A stretch of DNA of 48,100 bases from Myxococcales bacterium (GTDB taxonomy: Bacteria > Myxococcota > Polyangia > Polyangiales > Polyangiaceae), in NCBI GenBank assembly GCA_003151595.1, contig PLXW01000095.1:108408-156507 (forward strand). Direction: 5' to 3'. Shown here piece after piece: positions 32,041 through 40,673 of the stretch. Position numbers and translations under genes: made by a program. The notes under the pieces are model-generated. The model was not told where the DNA came from and did not search any database. It saw nothing but the letters and a program-made list of their open reading frames with translations. Numbering within the stretch: position 1 is the stretch's first letter; the number at the start of each line of letters is the position of its first letter.

Positions 32041-32083
32041 CGGGCGGCGCGCCGATGGGCGATGGTGAGAACCCCCGTCACCC

Positions 32084-33220
32084 ATGAGTGCCCCGACGAT
32101 CGGCGTCTTTCTCGACCCGCCAAGTGAGAACTGGCGAGCCATGGACCTCTGCGGCGAAATGCTCATCCGCGAGTGGCGCGCGATGCCGGGCGAGGTGTCG
32201 CCGACGCCGCTCGGGATCGATCTCCCGCGCCTCGCGCGTCGCTCGCGATTGCCCAGATCCGTAGGATTGAACATCGATCGGGTCGCCGGACGCTTCGCTA
32301 CCTATCCAGCCTATGCGGCGCGGCAGCGGCGGAGGTTCGACTACTTCCATGTCGTCGACCATTCGTACGCCCAGATCGTTCACGTCCTGCCGCACGCGCG
32401 CACGGGGGTGTTCTGCCACGACCTGGACGCGTTCCGTTCGACTCTCGATCCCGAGCGAGCGCCCCGCCCGCCGTGGTTCCGCGCGATGCAGTCGATCATG
32501 CTCCGAGGGCTGACGGCCGCTGCGGTCGTGTTCTATACGACGAATGTGGTCCGCGAAGAGATCGAGTGCGCCGAGATCGTTCCTCCTTCGCGTCTCGTCC
32601 ACGCGCCGCTGGGCGTCTCGCCCGGGCTGGACGCGGTGGTGCGTGACGACGCCGACGCGCGAGAGCTCCTCGCGCCGCTTGAAGGGCGTCCGTATCTCTT
32701 TCACGTAGGCAGCGCGATGCCGCGGAAGCGACTCGACGTCCTCTTCGAGACGTTCGCGCGCCTTCGTCCTCGATTTCCGGACCTCCGATTGGTGCAGAAC
32801 GGCGCGGTACTCGACGCTGAGCAACGCGCGCACCTCGCGCGCTGTGGCATCGAGGAAGCACTGTTTCAGCCGCCCGGGCCGGTGAATCGCGAAGTGCTCG
32901 GCGCGCTCTATCGACGTGCCGCCGCCGTCCTGGTCACAAGCGACTCCGAAGGGTTTGGGATGCCAGTGATCGAGGCGCTCGCGTGCGGGAGCGTGGTCTT
33001 CGCGAGCGACATCCCGGTGTTGCGTGAGGTGGGGGGCGGCGCGGTCGTGCATTGTCGCGTGGGCGATCCGACGGATTGGGCGACCACGTTGCAGGCATTC
33101 CTCGATGGCTCGCTCGAAGTTCCCTCGCTCGATCGGCGGCTCGCGCAAGCAGCCAAGTACACGTGGAAGAGACACGCCCGAGCGATCCTCGACGCGTACC
33201 GCGCGTTGGAGGTCGAATGA
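32084..33220 (+). CDS. Glycosyltransferase family 4
   Basis: A 378-residue cytosolic GT-B retaining glycosyltransferase that adds a sugar to a lipid-linked repeat unit. The C-terminal donor-binding half shows YLFHVGSAMPRKRLDVLFET and the EX7E motif in TSDSEGFGMPVIEALACG, then FASDIPVLREVGGGAVVH. The N-terminal acceptor half (1-190) has FDYFHVVDHSYAQIVH and VFCHDLDAFR. It starts at ATG 32084, 43 bases after the UDP-xylose synthase stop codon, and ends in an ATGA overlap with the next transferase gene. Proximity to the xylose synthase makes UDP-xylose a reasonable donor, but donor and linkage are not readable from sequence. Confidence 0.92.
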   Translation: MSAPTIGVFLDPPSENWRAMDLCGEMLIREWRAMPGEVSPTPLGIDLPRLARRSRLPRSVGLNIDRVAGRFATYPAYAARQRRRFDYFHVVDHSYAQIVHVLPHARTGVFCHDLDAFRSTLDPERAPRPPWFRAMQSIMLRGLTAAAVVFYTTNVVREEIECAEIVPPSRLVHAPLGVSPGLDAVVRDDADARELLAPLEGRPYLFHVGSAMPRKRLDVLFETFARLRPRFPDLRLVQNGAVLDAEQRAHLARCGIEEALFQPPGPVNREVLGALYRRAAAVLVTSDSEGFGMPVIEALACGSVVFASDIPVLREVGGGAVVHCRVGDPTDWATTLQAFLDGSLEVPSLDRRLAQAAKYTWKRHARAILDAYRALEVE

Positions 33221-34374
33221 CTTCATGGATGCTTGTCACAGGCGAATACCCACCGGTTCCTGGCGGCGTCGCTGACTACACGCGACAGATCGCGCGCGCT
33301 CTCGCGACGGCGGGCGACGTCGTCGAGGTGTGGTCGCCGCGGGCGCCCGAGCATGATGGGCGTACCAGCGATTTCACGAGCGACCCGGGAGTCACAGTGC
33401 ATGCGCTCCCCGATCAGCTGGGCCTGCGCAGCCTTGACGTCCTTCGCCGGGAAATCGCACGACGTCCTGGCGCGCGGGTATTCGCGCAGTACGTCCCTCA
33501 CGCGCTCGGCATGCGCTCGCTCAACCTGCCGTTCTGCATCTGGCTCGCCGCGCAGCGCGCGCCAAAGTGGATTCTCTTCCACGAGGTGGCATTTCCGTAT
33601 GTGGCGGGAGGACCGCTGAAACATCATGTGCTGGCCACGACCCACCATGCGATGGCGGCCATCGCGTCGCGCGGCACCGATCGCGTCTTCGTCACCGTCC
33701 CCGGTTGGAACACGATCCTGAAGCGCGCGTTCGGGCGCGAGGGGGAGTGGCTTCCGGTCGCGTCAAACGTCCCGACCGACGTGACCGCCGATGCGGTTGC
33801 GCGCACGCGCGCGTCGCTCGGCTTTGCGGGGGAGCAGATCGTACTCGGGCACTTCGGTACGTTCGGCGGCAACATCACGCAGCACCTCGAGCCGGCGCTG
33901 CGTGCGCTGCTCGCGCGCGATCCGCGGCGAGTCGCGCTGTTGATGGGACGCGGTGGCCAGGAGTTCGCTGCCCGCGATCTTCGCGATCTCGGCACGCGCG
34001 TCGTCGCGACCGGCCCGCTCGATGCCGCGCACGGATCACTCGATGCGCACGTACTTGCGGCTCACATCGCGTCGAGCGATCTGGTGATTCAACCGTACCC
34101 CGACGGCGTGAGCAGCCGCCGCACGACGGCGATGGCGGCGCTCGCGTTGGGGAAGCCGCTGCTCACGAACGACGGAATCTTCACCGAGTCGTGTTGGCGC
34201 GATGGTGGAGTCGCGCTCGCATCGGATCCTTCAGCGGACGCGCTCGTAAGCGCGTCCGAAGTACTTTTTGCCAAACCCGCGGAACGCGCCGACCTCGCTC
34301 GACGGGGGCTCGCGCTCTATGACCGCGCCTTCTCGCTCGAGCGCTTGGTTCGAACGCTCCGCCAATCGCGATGA
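33217..34374 (+). CDS. Diverged GT-B glycosyltransferase
   Basis: A 385-residue protein of the GT4 fold, coupled by ATGA overlaps to genes on both sides. The start WMLVTGEYPPVPGGVADYTRQ is the usual GT4 opening (EYPP.GG...). The donor half has IVLGHFGTFGGNITQHLEP, and then PYPDGVSSRRTTAMAALALGKP where the EX7E motif is expected. The first acidic residue is Asp, and the pattern DGVSSRRTTxMAAL belongs to a known GT4 offshoot. Catalysis is likely, but the acid pair is not the standard one. The ATG at 33217 replaces a longer open frame that overlaps the preceding gene. Confidence 0.85.
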   Translation: MTSWMLVTGEYPPVPGGVADYTRQIARALATAGDVVEVWSPRAPEHDGRTSDFTSDPGVTVHALPDQLGLRSLDVLRREIARRPGARVFAQYVPHALGMRSLNLPFCIWLAAQRAPKWILFHEVAFPYVAGGPLKHHVLATTHHAMAAIASRGTDRVFVTVPGWNTILKRAFGREGEWLPVASNVPTDVTADAVARTRASLGFAGEQIVLGHFGTFGGNITQHLEPALRALLARDPRRVALLMGRGGQEFAARDLRDLGTRVVATGPLDAAHGSLDAHVLAAHIASSDLVIQPYPDGVSSRRTTAMAALALGKPLLTNDGIFTESCWRDGGVALASDPSADALVSASEVLFAKPAERADLARRGLALYDRAFSLERLVRTLRQSR

Positions 34375-35897
34375 GCCGTGCGCGCCGCATCTTCGCCGCC
34401 TTCGGGATAGGCCTCGTCAATCAGGCGCTCTCCGCAGTCGGCGGTCTGTGGCTCACGCGCTTCGCGATCCATCGCATCGGGCCGCACGACTACGGCCTTT
34501 GGGTGATCGCGGGACAGGTGCTCGCGTACGTTGCGCTCCTGGACCTGGGCGTCACGGCGCTGCTCCCGCGCGACGTCTCTGGCATCGTCGGTAAGCCGGT
34601 CGATCGCGAGACGCGTGACACCGAGCTTCGCGAGCTCGTCGAGCGAAGCGTGTCGCTGGTGCTCTTGCTCGTCCCACTAATCGCGCTGGCGTCGTTCGCG
34701 CTCGTCATGTCGCTTCCGGCGGAGTGGGTGGAGCTTCGGTGGCCGCTTGCGATCAACCTCTCGTTGTTCGCGCTCTTCTACCCGCTCCGCGTGATCGCTC
34801 CGGTCTTGAACGGGCTTCAGGAGCTCGCGTATGTCGGGTGGACGCAAGCCGCAGCGTGGGCGGCGACGGCCGCGGCGACGGTGGTGCTCATTCTCCTCGG
34901 TTTTGGCCTCAAGGCGCTCGCCGTCGCCGGCGCAGCAGGGCAGATCGTAGCTGCGACCGCAGGCTTCGTACGAATGGCTTCGCGCCATCCGGCGATTCTT
35001 CCGCGCCGAATTCGGTGGGCATCACGCGACGTGATTCGCCGGCACATGGCTCCCGGAGTGTGGGTGAGCTTGAGCCAGGTCGCGCACCTGCTGATCTACG
35101 CTACCGACATCCTCGTCGTCGGTCGCATTCTCGGACCTGAAGGCGCGCTTCGTTTTTCGTTCACCGACAAGACCGAGAACCTCCTCTGCAACGTGCCGTT
35201 CTCGATCAGCAACCTTGCAGGCCCGGCGATAGGCGAGCTCAAAGGGGCCGGCCGGAAGGAGGAGCTCGCGCGCGTCGTCGGAGTGCTCGCCGCTGCGATT
35301 CTCATTCTGAGCGGCGCGATCGTCCTCGCTGTCCTGGAGACGAATCGCGTTTTTGTTCGCACATGGATCGGGGAACAATACTTCGGCGGAATGACACTCA
35401 CCGCCGTAATCCTCGCCAACATGATGGCGCGCCATTGGCAGTTCCCGTACGGCGTCGCGATTTTCTATTACTCCGCTGACCAGCTTCGCAACCTCACGCT
35501 CATGCAGATCGCCGACGGCCTCGTCTCGCTTGGACTCTCAATCACCCTCGTTCACCGCATGGGAATCGTTGGCGCGCCGCTCGGGTCGCTCATCGCGGTG
35601 CTCGTCACGCAATGGCCGGCGAGCGTCCTTATCCTGGCGCGCGTATCGAAAACGTCGGTCTGGTCGACGCTCTCGCCGGTGATGCCGTGGCTCGTGCGTT
35701 TCATCCCCCTCGCCATGGTCGCGGGAATCGCGGGCGTGCTCCTCGGCGGTCGCTCGCTCGTGGTCGTCTCCGGCGTCGGTGCCGTCATCGGCCTCGTGTA
35801 CATCGTCGTGATGCTGCCGCTTCTGCGGCGCCCTCCGCTCGACGTCTATGCGCAGCCGTTTCTTGCGCGCTTCCCGTTCCTCAAATGGGGAATGTAG
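34371..35897 (+). CDS. Wzx-type polysaccharide flippase
   Basis: A 508-residue inner-membrane protein of the MOP superfamily that flips lipid-linked repeat units to the periplasm. About twelve to fourteen hydrophobic helices can be seen, for example VSLVLLLVPLIALASFALVM, ATVVLILLGFGLKALAVAG, VGVLAAAILILSGAIVLAVL and FIPLAMVAGIAGVLLGG. The start FAAFGIGLVNQALSAVGGLWL and the DYGLWVIAGQVLAYVALLDLG segment are typical of Wzx/RfbX. Its ATG overlaps the stop codon of the transferase upstream, and it ends nine bases from the convergent methyltransferase gene. The presence of Wzx together with Wzc points to a Wzx/Wzy route, although Wzy is not in view. Confidence 0.9.
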   Translation: MSRARRIFAAFGIGLVNQALSAVGGLWLTRFAIHRIGPHDYGLWVIAGQVLAYVALLDLGVTALLPRDVSGIVGKPVDRETRDTELRELVERSVSLVLLLVPLIALASFALVMSLPAEWVELRWPLAINLSLFALFYPLRVIAPVLNGLQELAYVGWTQAAAWAATAAATVVLILLGFGLKALAVAGAAGQIVAATAGFVRMASRHPAILPRRIRWASRDVIRRHMAPGVWVSLSQVAHLLIYATDILVVGRILGPEGALRFSFTDKTENLLCNVPFSISNLAGPAIGELKGAGRKEELARVVGVLAAAILILSGAIVLAVLETNRVFVRTWIGEQYFGGMTLTAVILANMMARHWQFPYGVAIFYYSADQLRNLTLMQIADGLVSLGLSITLVHRMGIVGAPLGSLIAVLVTQWPASVLILARVSKTSVWSTLSPVMPWLVRFIPLAMVAGIAGVLLGGRSLVVVSGVGAVIGLVYIVVMLPLLRRPPLDVYAQPFLARFPFLKWGM

Positions 35898-35906
35898 TCG
35901 TGCGCG

Positions 35907-36662
35907 TCAGGGCCAGTTCACAGTGCGCCGGACTTTGTCCACGACCCGTCGGGCAAGAGCCTCGGTTCTACGTGCGTGCGCCGATAGGGCGAGCTGCCAC
36001 TCGGGATACGGGCTCGTTGAGCGAACGAAGCGCTCGAGCTCCTCACGTTCGGCGCCGCTCGAGAACAGAATCCGTTCTTCGGACACGAACGTCCCGTCCC
36101 AAAAGAGGAACGTGACCTTCGAGGCCTCATCGAGCGAGCGCAAGAACGAGCCCGGGAGGGAGAAGCGCCAATGCGAATGGATCGCATGGTACTTCATCAT
36201 GAAGACGAGCTTGTCTCCGTCGCGCTCGACGAGCCATCGGTGATGAGAGAGCCCGGCAATGTTCGGCGCCTCCCATCCCCGCGACGACTCCACTAGGCGC
36301 GACGGCGTCTCGATGTACCCACGCTTCGCGATGCGTCGCAATTCGGAGCAGACCCAAAGCGGATCGCGGATGTCTTCGAGGACGTGAGAGCAGATGGCGA
36401 AGTCGATCTCCTTGTCTTTGAACGGCCACGGCTCGCGGTCGCAGATGTCGCGCTGGATCCAGGTCTCTTTGGTGAAGTGCTCGTGCGCGCCGGCTTGCGA
36501 CTCCTTCCCGCCGAAGTTCTTGTAGGCGCCGCGCGTCTCGTACGGATTCAGATCGAGCACGTAGTTGGCGCGATTGAACGGGCTCCCCCACGCGCCAATG
36601 TCCAGTACGACGTCCTCCGGCCGCAGCAGGTCGAGGACGCGTTTTACGTGCGGCTCGTACAT
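35907..36662 (-). CDS. SAM-dependent methyltransferase, class I
   Basis: A 251-residue cytosolic methyltransferase. Motif I is VVLDIGAWGSPFNRANYVLD, with the Gly-rich SAM loop and the acidic Asp of strand two. Motif IV/post-I is DFAICSHVLEDIRDPLWVC, the pattern of methyltransferases in cell-surface and lipopolysaccharide loci. GLSHHRWLVERDGDKLVF follows. The target could be a sugar hydroxyl or a lipid-linked intermediate. It is the last gene of the leftward run rfbF-rfbG-reductase-methyltransferase, 31 bases after the gene before it, so O-methylation of the 6-deoxyhexose made by that run is a fair inference. Confidence 0.85.
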   Translation of the reverse strand: MYEPHVKRVLDLLRPEDVVLDIGAWGSPFNRANYVLDLNPYETRGAYKNFGGKESQAGAHEHFTKETWIQRDICDREPWPFKDKEIDFAICSHVLEDIRDPLWVCSELRRIAKRGYIETPSRLVESSRGWEAPNIAGLSHHRWLVERDGDKLVFMMKYHAIHSHWRFSLPGSFLRSLDEASKVTFLFWDGTFVSEERILFSSGAEREELERFVRSTSPYPEWQLALSAHARRTEALARRVVDKVRRTVNWP

Positions 36663-36693
36663 TGCTCTCCTCTACCACGGCCCGAACGCCCGT

Positions 36694-37623
36694 CTACCGT
36701 GTCAGCGTCGTCGTTTGCGCATGCGCGATCGTCCGCGCCAGCCCCTCTTCGAATCCGATGCGCGGTCGCCACCCGAGGAGCGCGGCCGCTTTCTCGCCGT
36801 CGCCGAAGACGCGCCAGCTCTCGTTCGCGCGGTACGGAAGTGCGCCGATCTCCACCGGCGATCTGGTGTGCGTCAGTCGCGCCATCAGGAGCACTAGATC
36901 GCGAACGGCGATCTCCTGACCCGAGCAGAGATTGACGGGGCCATCGAGCTGGGAGGGGGACTCGGCGGCCGCGATGAGGCCGTCGACCACGTTGTCCACG
37001 TAGTTGAAGTCGCGCGTCTGCTCTCCCTTCGTGGTGCGAACGGGGTCTCCCGAGAGGCAGCTCTTCAAGAGCTCCGGGATCAGCGCCGGTGAACGCTGGC
37101 CGGGGCCGAACACGTTGAAGAGGCGCATCACGGCGAAGCGGGTCCGGTTCTCGGGCGCGCGCTGCTGCGCGAGGCACGAGAGCTCCGCGGCGAGCTTGCT
37201 GATGCCGTACGGAGAGACGGGCGCGGGGGTCATCGACTCGCGGAGCGGCATGCTCGCCTGCGGTCCGTAGACGTCGGCCGTCGACGCGAACACGAACGAC
37301 TCTGCCCCCTTCATCGCGCCGACGAGGAGAGCTGTCGCTTTGGCGTTGAGATCGAAGCACTCATCGACGCGCTCGTAGCTCGCGCCGACGAGGCTGAACC
37401 CGCCCAAGTGGAAAACGATCTCCGGAGCTAGAGCCGCGAGCGTGCTCACCGAGGCGCGATCGCGCAGGTCCGCGGTCACCGTCGCGACCCCGGCCAGCGG
37501 CACGTGTGTCTCGTGCGGAGGAGCGACCACCGTGACCTTCGCGCCGGTGGCCAGCAACCTGGGGACCAAGTGGCTCCCGATGAAGCCCGTGCCCCCGGTC
37601 ACCAGCACGCGCCGGCCGTTCAT
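36694..37623 (-). CDS. NAD-dependent epimerase/dehydratase, putative CDP-4-keto-6-deoxyhexose reductase
   Basis: A 309-residue short-chain dehydrogenase with RRVLVTGGTGFIGSHLVPRLL at the start, FHLGGFSLVGASYERVDECF, ASTADVYGP, the catalytic Tyr-x3-Lys in SPYGISKLAAE, and VMRLFNVFGPGQRSPALIPE. Its ATG overlaps the stop codon of rfbG. In CDP-sugar pathways the step after rfbF and rfbG is often a reductase of this kind (as with rfbJ for abequose), so reduction at C4 of CDP-4-keto-6-deoxyglucose is the leading hypothesis. The sequence alone would also fit a GDP- or UDP-sugar enzyme. Confidence 0.85.
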   Translation of the reverse strand: MNGRRVLVTGGTGFIGSHLVPRLLATGAKVTVVAPPHETHVPLAGVATVTADLRDRASVSTLAALAPEIVFHLGGFSLVGASYERVDECFDLNAKATALLVGAMKGAESFVFASTADVYGPQASMPLRESMTPAPVSPYGISKLAAELSCLAQQRAPENRTRFAVMRLFNVFGPGQRSPALIPELLKSCLSGDPVRTTKGEQTRDFNYVDNVVDGLIAAAESPSQLDGPVNLCSGQEIAVRDLVLLMARLTHTRSPVEIGALPYRANESWRVFGDGEKAAALLGWRPRIGFEEGLARTIAHAQTTTLTR

Positions 37624-38711
37624 GCGTCGGCCGCGCTGCTCTCGTAAGCAGCGATGTCGTCGAGGCAGCGGCCGGCCATGCTGGCTTGGGGCGCGGCGTG
37701 GAAGGCTCGGTACCAGGCGACCGTGCGGCGCACCGCCTCGTCGACGCGCCACCGCGGCTGCCACTGCAGGACCGTCTGCGCCTTGTCGATGCTGAGACGG
37801 AGCACGCCCGCTTCGTGCGGCGCCCCCTTCGGAGCGAGCGAGGTCCAGCGACCGTTGCCCCACGCGCGGCAGCTCTTCTCGGCGATGCTCGCCACCGGGA
37901 GGCAGTCGGCGGCCGACGGACCGAAGTTCCACGCGCTGCACAGCGCGGGATCGCGGCGTTCGAGCAGACGTGAAGCGAGGAGCAAGTAGCCGTTCAGTGG
38001 CTCGAGCACGTGCTGCCACGGGCGCACCGCGTTCGGATTGCGGATCAGCACTTCTTCGTTTCGCTGAAGTGCGAGGGCGATGTCGACCATGAGCCGATCG
38101 CTGGCCCAGTCACCGCCGCCGATCACGTTGCCTGCGCGCGCCGACACGATCGCGACGCCGTGCTCCTCGACGCTCGCCGCCGGGAAGAACGAGCGGCGGT
38201 ACGCGCTCACGACGAGCTCCGCGGCCCCTTTGCTGGCGCTGTACGGATCGTGACCGCCCATGGGGTCGATCTCGCGGTAGCCCCAGACGTGCTCCTGGTT
38301 CTCGTAACACTTGTCGCTCGTCACCACGATGACGATGCATGGGGCGCCGCGTTCGCGCACGGCGTCGAGCACGGCAGCGGTCCCCATCACGTTCACGTCG
38401 AACGTCTCCAGCGGCGTTCGATAGCTCTCGCGAACGAGAGGCTGCGCCGCGAGGTGGAAGATGACGCGCGGCTTCACCTTTTCGAGCGCCGCCTTGAGCG
38501 CGGCGCGATCGCGAATGTCGGCTTCGACGTGGTGCGTGAGCAGGCTCTGGATGCCCGACGCCACGAAGTTGCTAGGGACCGTGGGGGGCGCCAGCGCGTA
38601 GCCGCTCACCTGAGCGCCGAGCCGATGCAGCCACAGCGAGAGCCACGACCCTTTGAAGCCCGTATGTCCGGTGACGAGAACGGGGACGCCGGCGAAACGA
38701 CCCCCCGTCAT
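37620..38711 (-). CDS. rfbG: CDP-glucose 4,6-dehydratase
   Basis: Makes CDP-4-keto-6-deoxyglucose from CDP-glucose in the cytosol. It has 363 residues. The distinctive opening VLVTGHTGFKGSWLSLWLHR separates this enzyme from other sugar dehydratases. It continues with VIFHLAAQPLVRESYRTP, VVTSDKCYENQ and WGYREIDPMGGHDPYSASKG with the Tyr-x3-Lys pair, then ARAGNVIGGGDWASDRLMVD and VRPWQHVLEPLNGYL. The ATG at 38711 overlaps the rfbF stop codon, and its own stop codon overlaps the next gene, so three genes are coupled in a row. It receives its substrate from RfbF, encoded immediately upstream. Confidence 0.95.
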   Translation of the reverse strand: MTGGRFAGVPVLVTGHTGFKGSWLSLWLHRLGAQVSGYALAPPTVPSNFVASGIQSLLTHHVEADIRDRAALKAALEKVKPRVIFHLAAQPLVRESYRTPLETFDVNVMGTAAVLDAVRERGAPCIVIVVTSDKCYENQEHVWGYREIDPMGGHDPYSASKGAAELVVSAYRRSFFPAASVEEHGVAIVSARAGNVIGGGDWASDRLMVDIALALQRNEEVLIRNPNAVRPWQHVLEPLNGYLLLASRLLERRDPALCSAWNFGPSAADCLPVASIAEKSCRAWGNGRWTSLAPKGAPHEAGVLRLSIDKAQTVLQWQPRWRVDEAVRRTVAWYRAFHAAPQASMAGRCLDDIAAYESSAADA

Positions 38712-39499
38712 CCCCACACCTTCCACGGCGCCTGTCCGCTCTGCCACTGCTTCTCCAGGCTCTCCCAATCGCGGAAGGTGTCCATGCACTGCCAGTAACC
38801 GCTGTGCTCGTACACCATCAGTTGCCCGTCGGCCGCGCAGCGTTCGAGCGGCTCGCGCTCGAGTACGCACGAGACCTCGTTCGTGATGTAGCGGAGGAAG
38901 TCCGACTCGAAGAAGAAGAAGCCGCCGTTGATGAGCCCCGTCTGGAGCTGCGGCTTCTCGCTGAAGGAGAGGACGCGCTGCCCGTCGAGCTGAAGCTCGC
39001 CGAAGCGGCTGGGAGGGCGGACGCCGGTGACGGTCGCGAGCTTGCCGTGCGCGCGGTGGAAGGCGAGGGCGCGCTGGAGGTCGACGTTCGACACGCCGTC
39101 GCCGTACGTCACGCAGAAGGTCTCGCCCGGCGTGACGTACCGCGACCCGCGCTTCACGCGCGCGCCGGTCATCGACTGCTCGCCCGTCTCGGCGAGCGTC
39201 ACCTTCATGTTCACCTCGTCGCGCTTCTCGTGCTGCGCGTGGAACTCGACGGACGAGCGCTTCCCCAGCTCCACGGTGAAGTCGCAGTTCATCGACTCGT
39301 AGTTGAGGAAGTACTCCCGGATGATGTTCCCCTTGTACCCAAGGCACAGGACGAAGTCGGCGAAGCCGTGGTGCGCGTACAGCTTCATGATGTGAAGCAG
39401 GATGGGGGAGCCGCCGACGTCGATCATCGGCTTCGGGCGAGTCTCCGTCTGCTCGCGGAGGCGCGTGCCCATTCCGCCGCACAAGATCAGGACCTTCAT
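38708..39499 (-). CDS. rfbF: Glucose-1-phosphate cytidylyltransferase
   Basis: Makes CDP-glucose from glucose-1-phosphate and CTP. It has 263 residues, normal for the family. The nucleotidyltransferase signature is MKVLILCGGMGTRLREQTE, with RPKPMIDVGGSPILLHIMK next. FVLCLGYKGNIIREYFLNY, FCVTYGDGVSNVD with the metal Asp, GGFFFFESDFLRYI and EHSGYWQCMDTFRDWESLEK follow. It is the first gene of a leftward operon and diverges from a glycosyltransferase gene with 54 bases between, which must hold both promoters. The CDP module indicates a CDP-linked deoxyhexose in the polymer. Confidence 0.96.
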   Translation of the reverse strand: MKVLILCGGMGTRLREQTETRPKPMIDVGGSPILLHIMKLYAHHGFADFVLCLGYKGNIIREYFLNYESMNCDFTVELGKRSSVEFHAQHEKRDEVNMKVTLAETGEQSMTGARVKRGSRYVTPGETFCVTYGDGVSNVDLQRALAFHRAHGKLATVTGVRPPSRFGELQLDGQRVLSFSEKPQLQTGLINGGFFFFESDFLRYITNEVSCVLEREPLERCAADGQLMVYEHSGYWQCMDTFRDWESLEKQWQSGQAPWKVWG

Positions 39500-39553
39500 C
39501 GGGCGCGGAGGATAGCAAGTGACCCGCTACGGGCACCATGATATCGCCCACGC

Positions 39554-40669
39554 GTGCGTGTAAAGCCGCGGCTTGTTCTGTCGGCGAATGCAACGCCTGG
39601 TGAGGGCGGGCAGGGGCTGAATCTCCAGCACATGCTCGAGGCCTTCGAGCCGCTCGCCGACGTCACGGTCCTCGACCGAACGATCATCCCCGCCTCGCAG
39701 CTGGAGCGGCTGATGGGCCGCGTGCCGCTCGTCAATCGCCGGTTCGATCTCCTCACGCTGGCGAACGACCTCTCGTTCGATCGGCACGTCGCGCGCCGGC
39801 TCCCCGCGGGCGACGTCTTTCAGGGCGTCGTCGGCCAGTGCGCGACGACGATGGCGGTCGCGAAGCGCAGAGGGATGCGCGCGGTGCTCGACGTGGTGAA
39901 CACCCACGTGGACGACTACCAGGAGCACGTCACGCGCGAGTCGCGGAAGTTCAACCGCGCGAGCTTCATTCACCCGTGGATGCGTGCGCGCATTCTCCGC
40001 GAGTACGCGGAAGCCGACGTCATTCGTGTGATGTCCCCGTTCGCGGCGCGGACGTTCGAGGAGCGCGGCGTCTCGCCGTCGAAGATCGTCGTGGCGACGC
40101 CGCACTTGAACGTCGCCGAGTTCCCGATCGCGCGCTTCGACGACCCGGTGTTCCGGATCATCTTCGTGGGGCTCATCGCGCCGTGGAAAGGCTTTCACCT
40201 CCTCCTGGAAGCGTTCGATCGTCTCAGGCTTCCGGGCGCCGAGCTCGTCTTCTGGGGTGGTCCGGGGGCACGGAGCATTTCGGACTTCATTCGCGAGCAT
40301 CAAGCGCGCAACCCGCGGATCCACGTACGACCGGTGTCGATCCGAAAGGTGGGGCTCGCGGAGGTGTACGGGAAGGCGAGCGTGCTCGTGCATCCGTCGC
40401 TCTCCGACGGATTCGCGTACGTCGTAGCCGAGGCGATGGCCGCCGGTCTCCCAGTGATCGTCTCCGACAACACGGGCGCGGCATCGCTCGTGCGCGAGGG
40501 GGAGAACGGCTTCGTGGTCCCCTCCGGGAGCGTTCGCGCCATCGAAGAGAAGCTCGAGTTTCTCTACCGGCACCGCGAGAGGCTCCCCGAGATGGGGCGG
40601 CAGGCGCGATTGGCGGCCGAGACGCTGACGCTGGAGTCGTTCCGCGCCGCGATGGCCAAGGTGCTTTGA
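39554..40669 (+). CDS. Glycosyltransferase family 4
   Basis: A 371-residue GT-B transferase from GTG 39554. Its opening RLVLSANATPGEGGQGLNLQ carries the Gly-rich GGQG loop of the acceptor half. The donor half has FRIIFVGLIAPWKGFHLLLE and LVHPSLSDGFAYVVAEAMAAG, where the EX7E motif has Asp in its first position. It continues with VIVSDNTGAASLVREGENGF. Such GT4 enzymes add hexoses or deoxyhexoses during repeat-unit assembly. It is a single-gene unit between divergent rfbF and a convergent transferase gene whose stop codon lies four bases away. The donor sugar cannot be inferred. Confidence 0.9.
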   Translation: MRVKPRLVLSANATPGEGGQGLNLQHMLEAFEPLADVTVLDRTIIPASQLERLMGRVPLVNRRFDLLTLANDLSFDRHVARRLPAGDVFQGVVGQCATTMAVAKRRGMRAVLDVVNTHVDDYQEHVTRESRKFNRASFIHPWMRARILREYAEADVIRVMSPFAARTFEERGVSPSKIVVATPHLNVAEFPIARFDDPVFRIIFVGLIAPWKGFHLLLEAFDRLRLPGAELVFWGGPGARSISDFIREHQARNPRIHVRPVSIRKVGLAEVYGKASVLVHPSLSDGFAYVVAEAMAAGLPVIVSDNTGAASLVREGENGFVVPSGSVRAIEEKLEFLYRHRERLPEMGRQARLAAETLTLESFRAAMAKVL

Positions 40670-40673
40670 GCGA

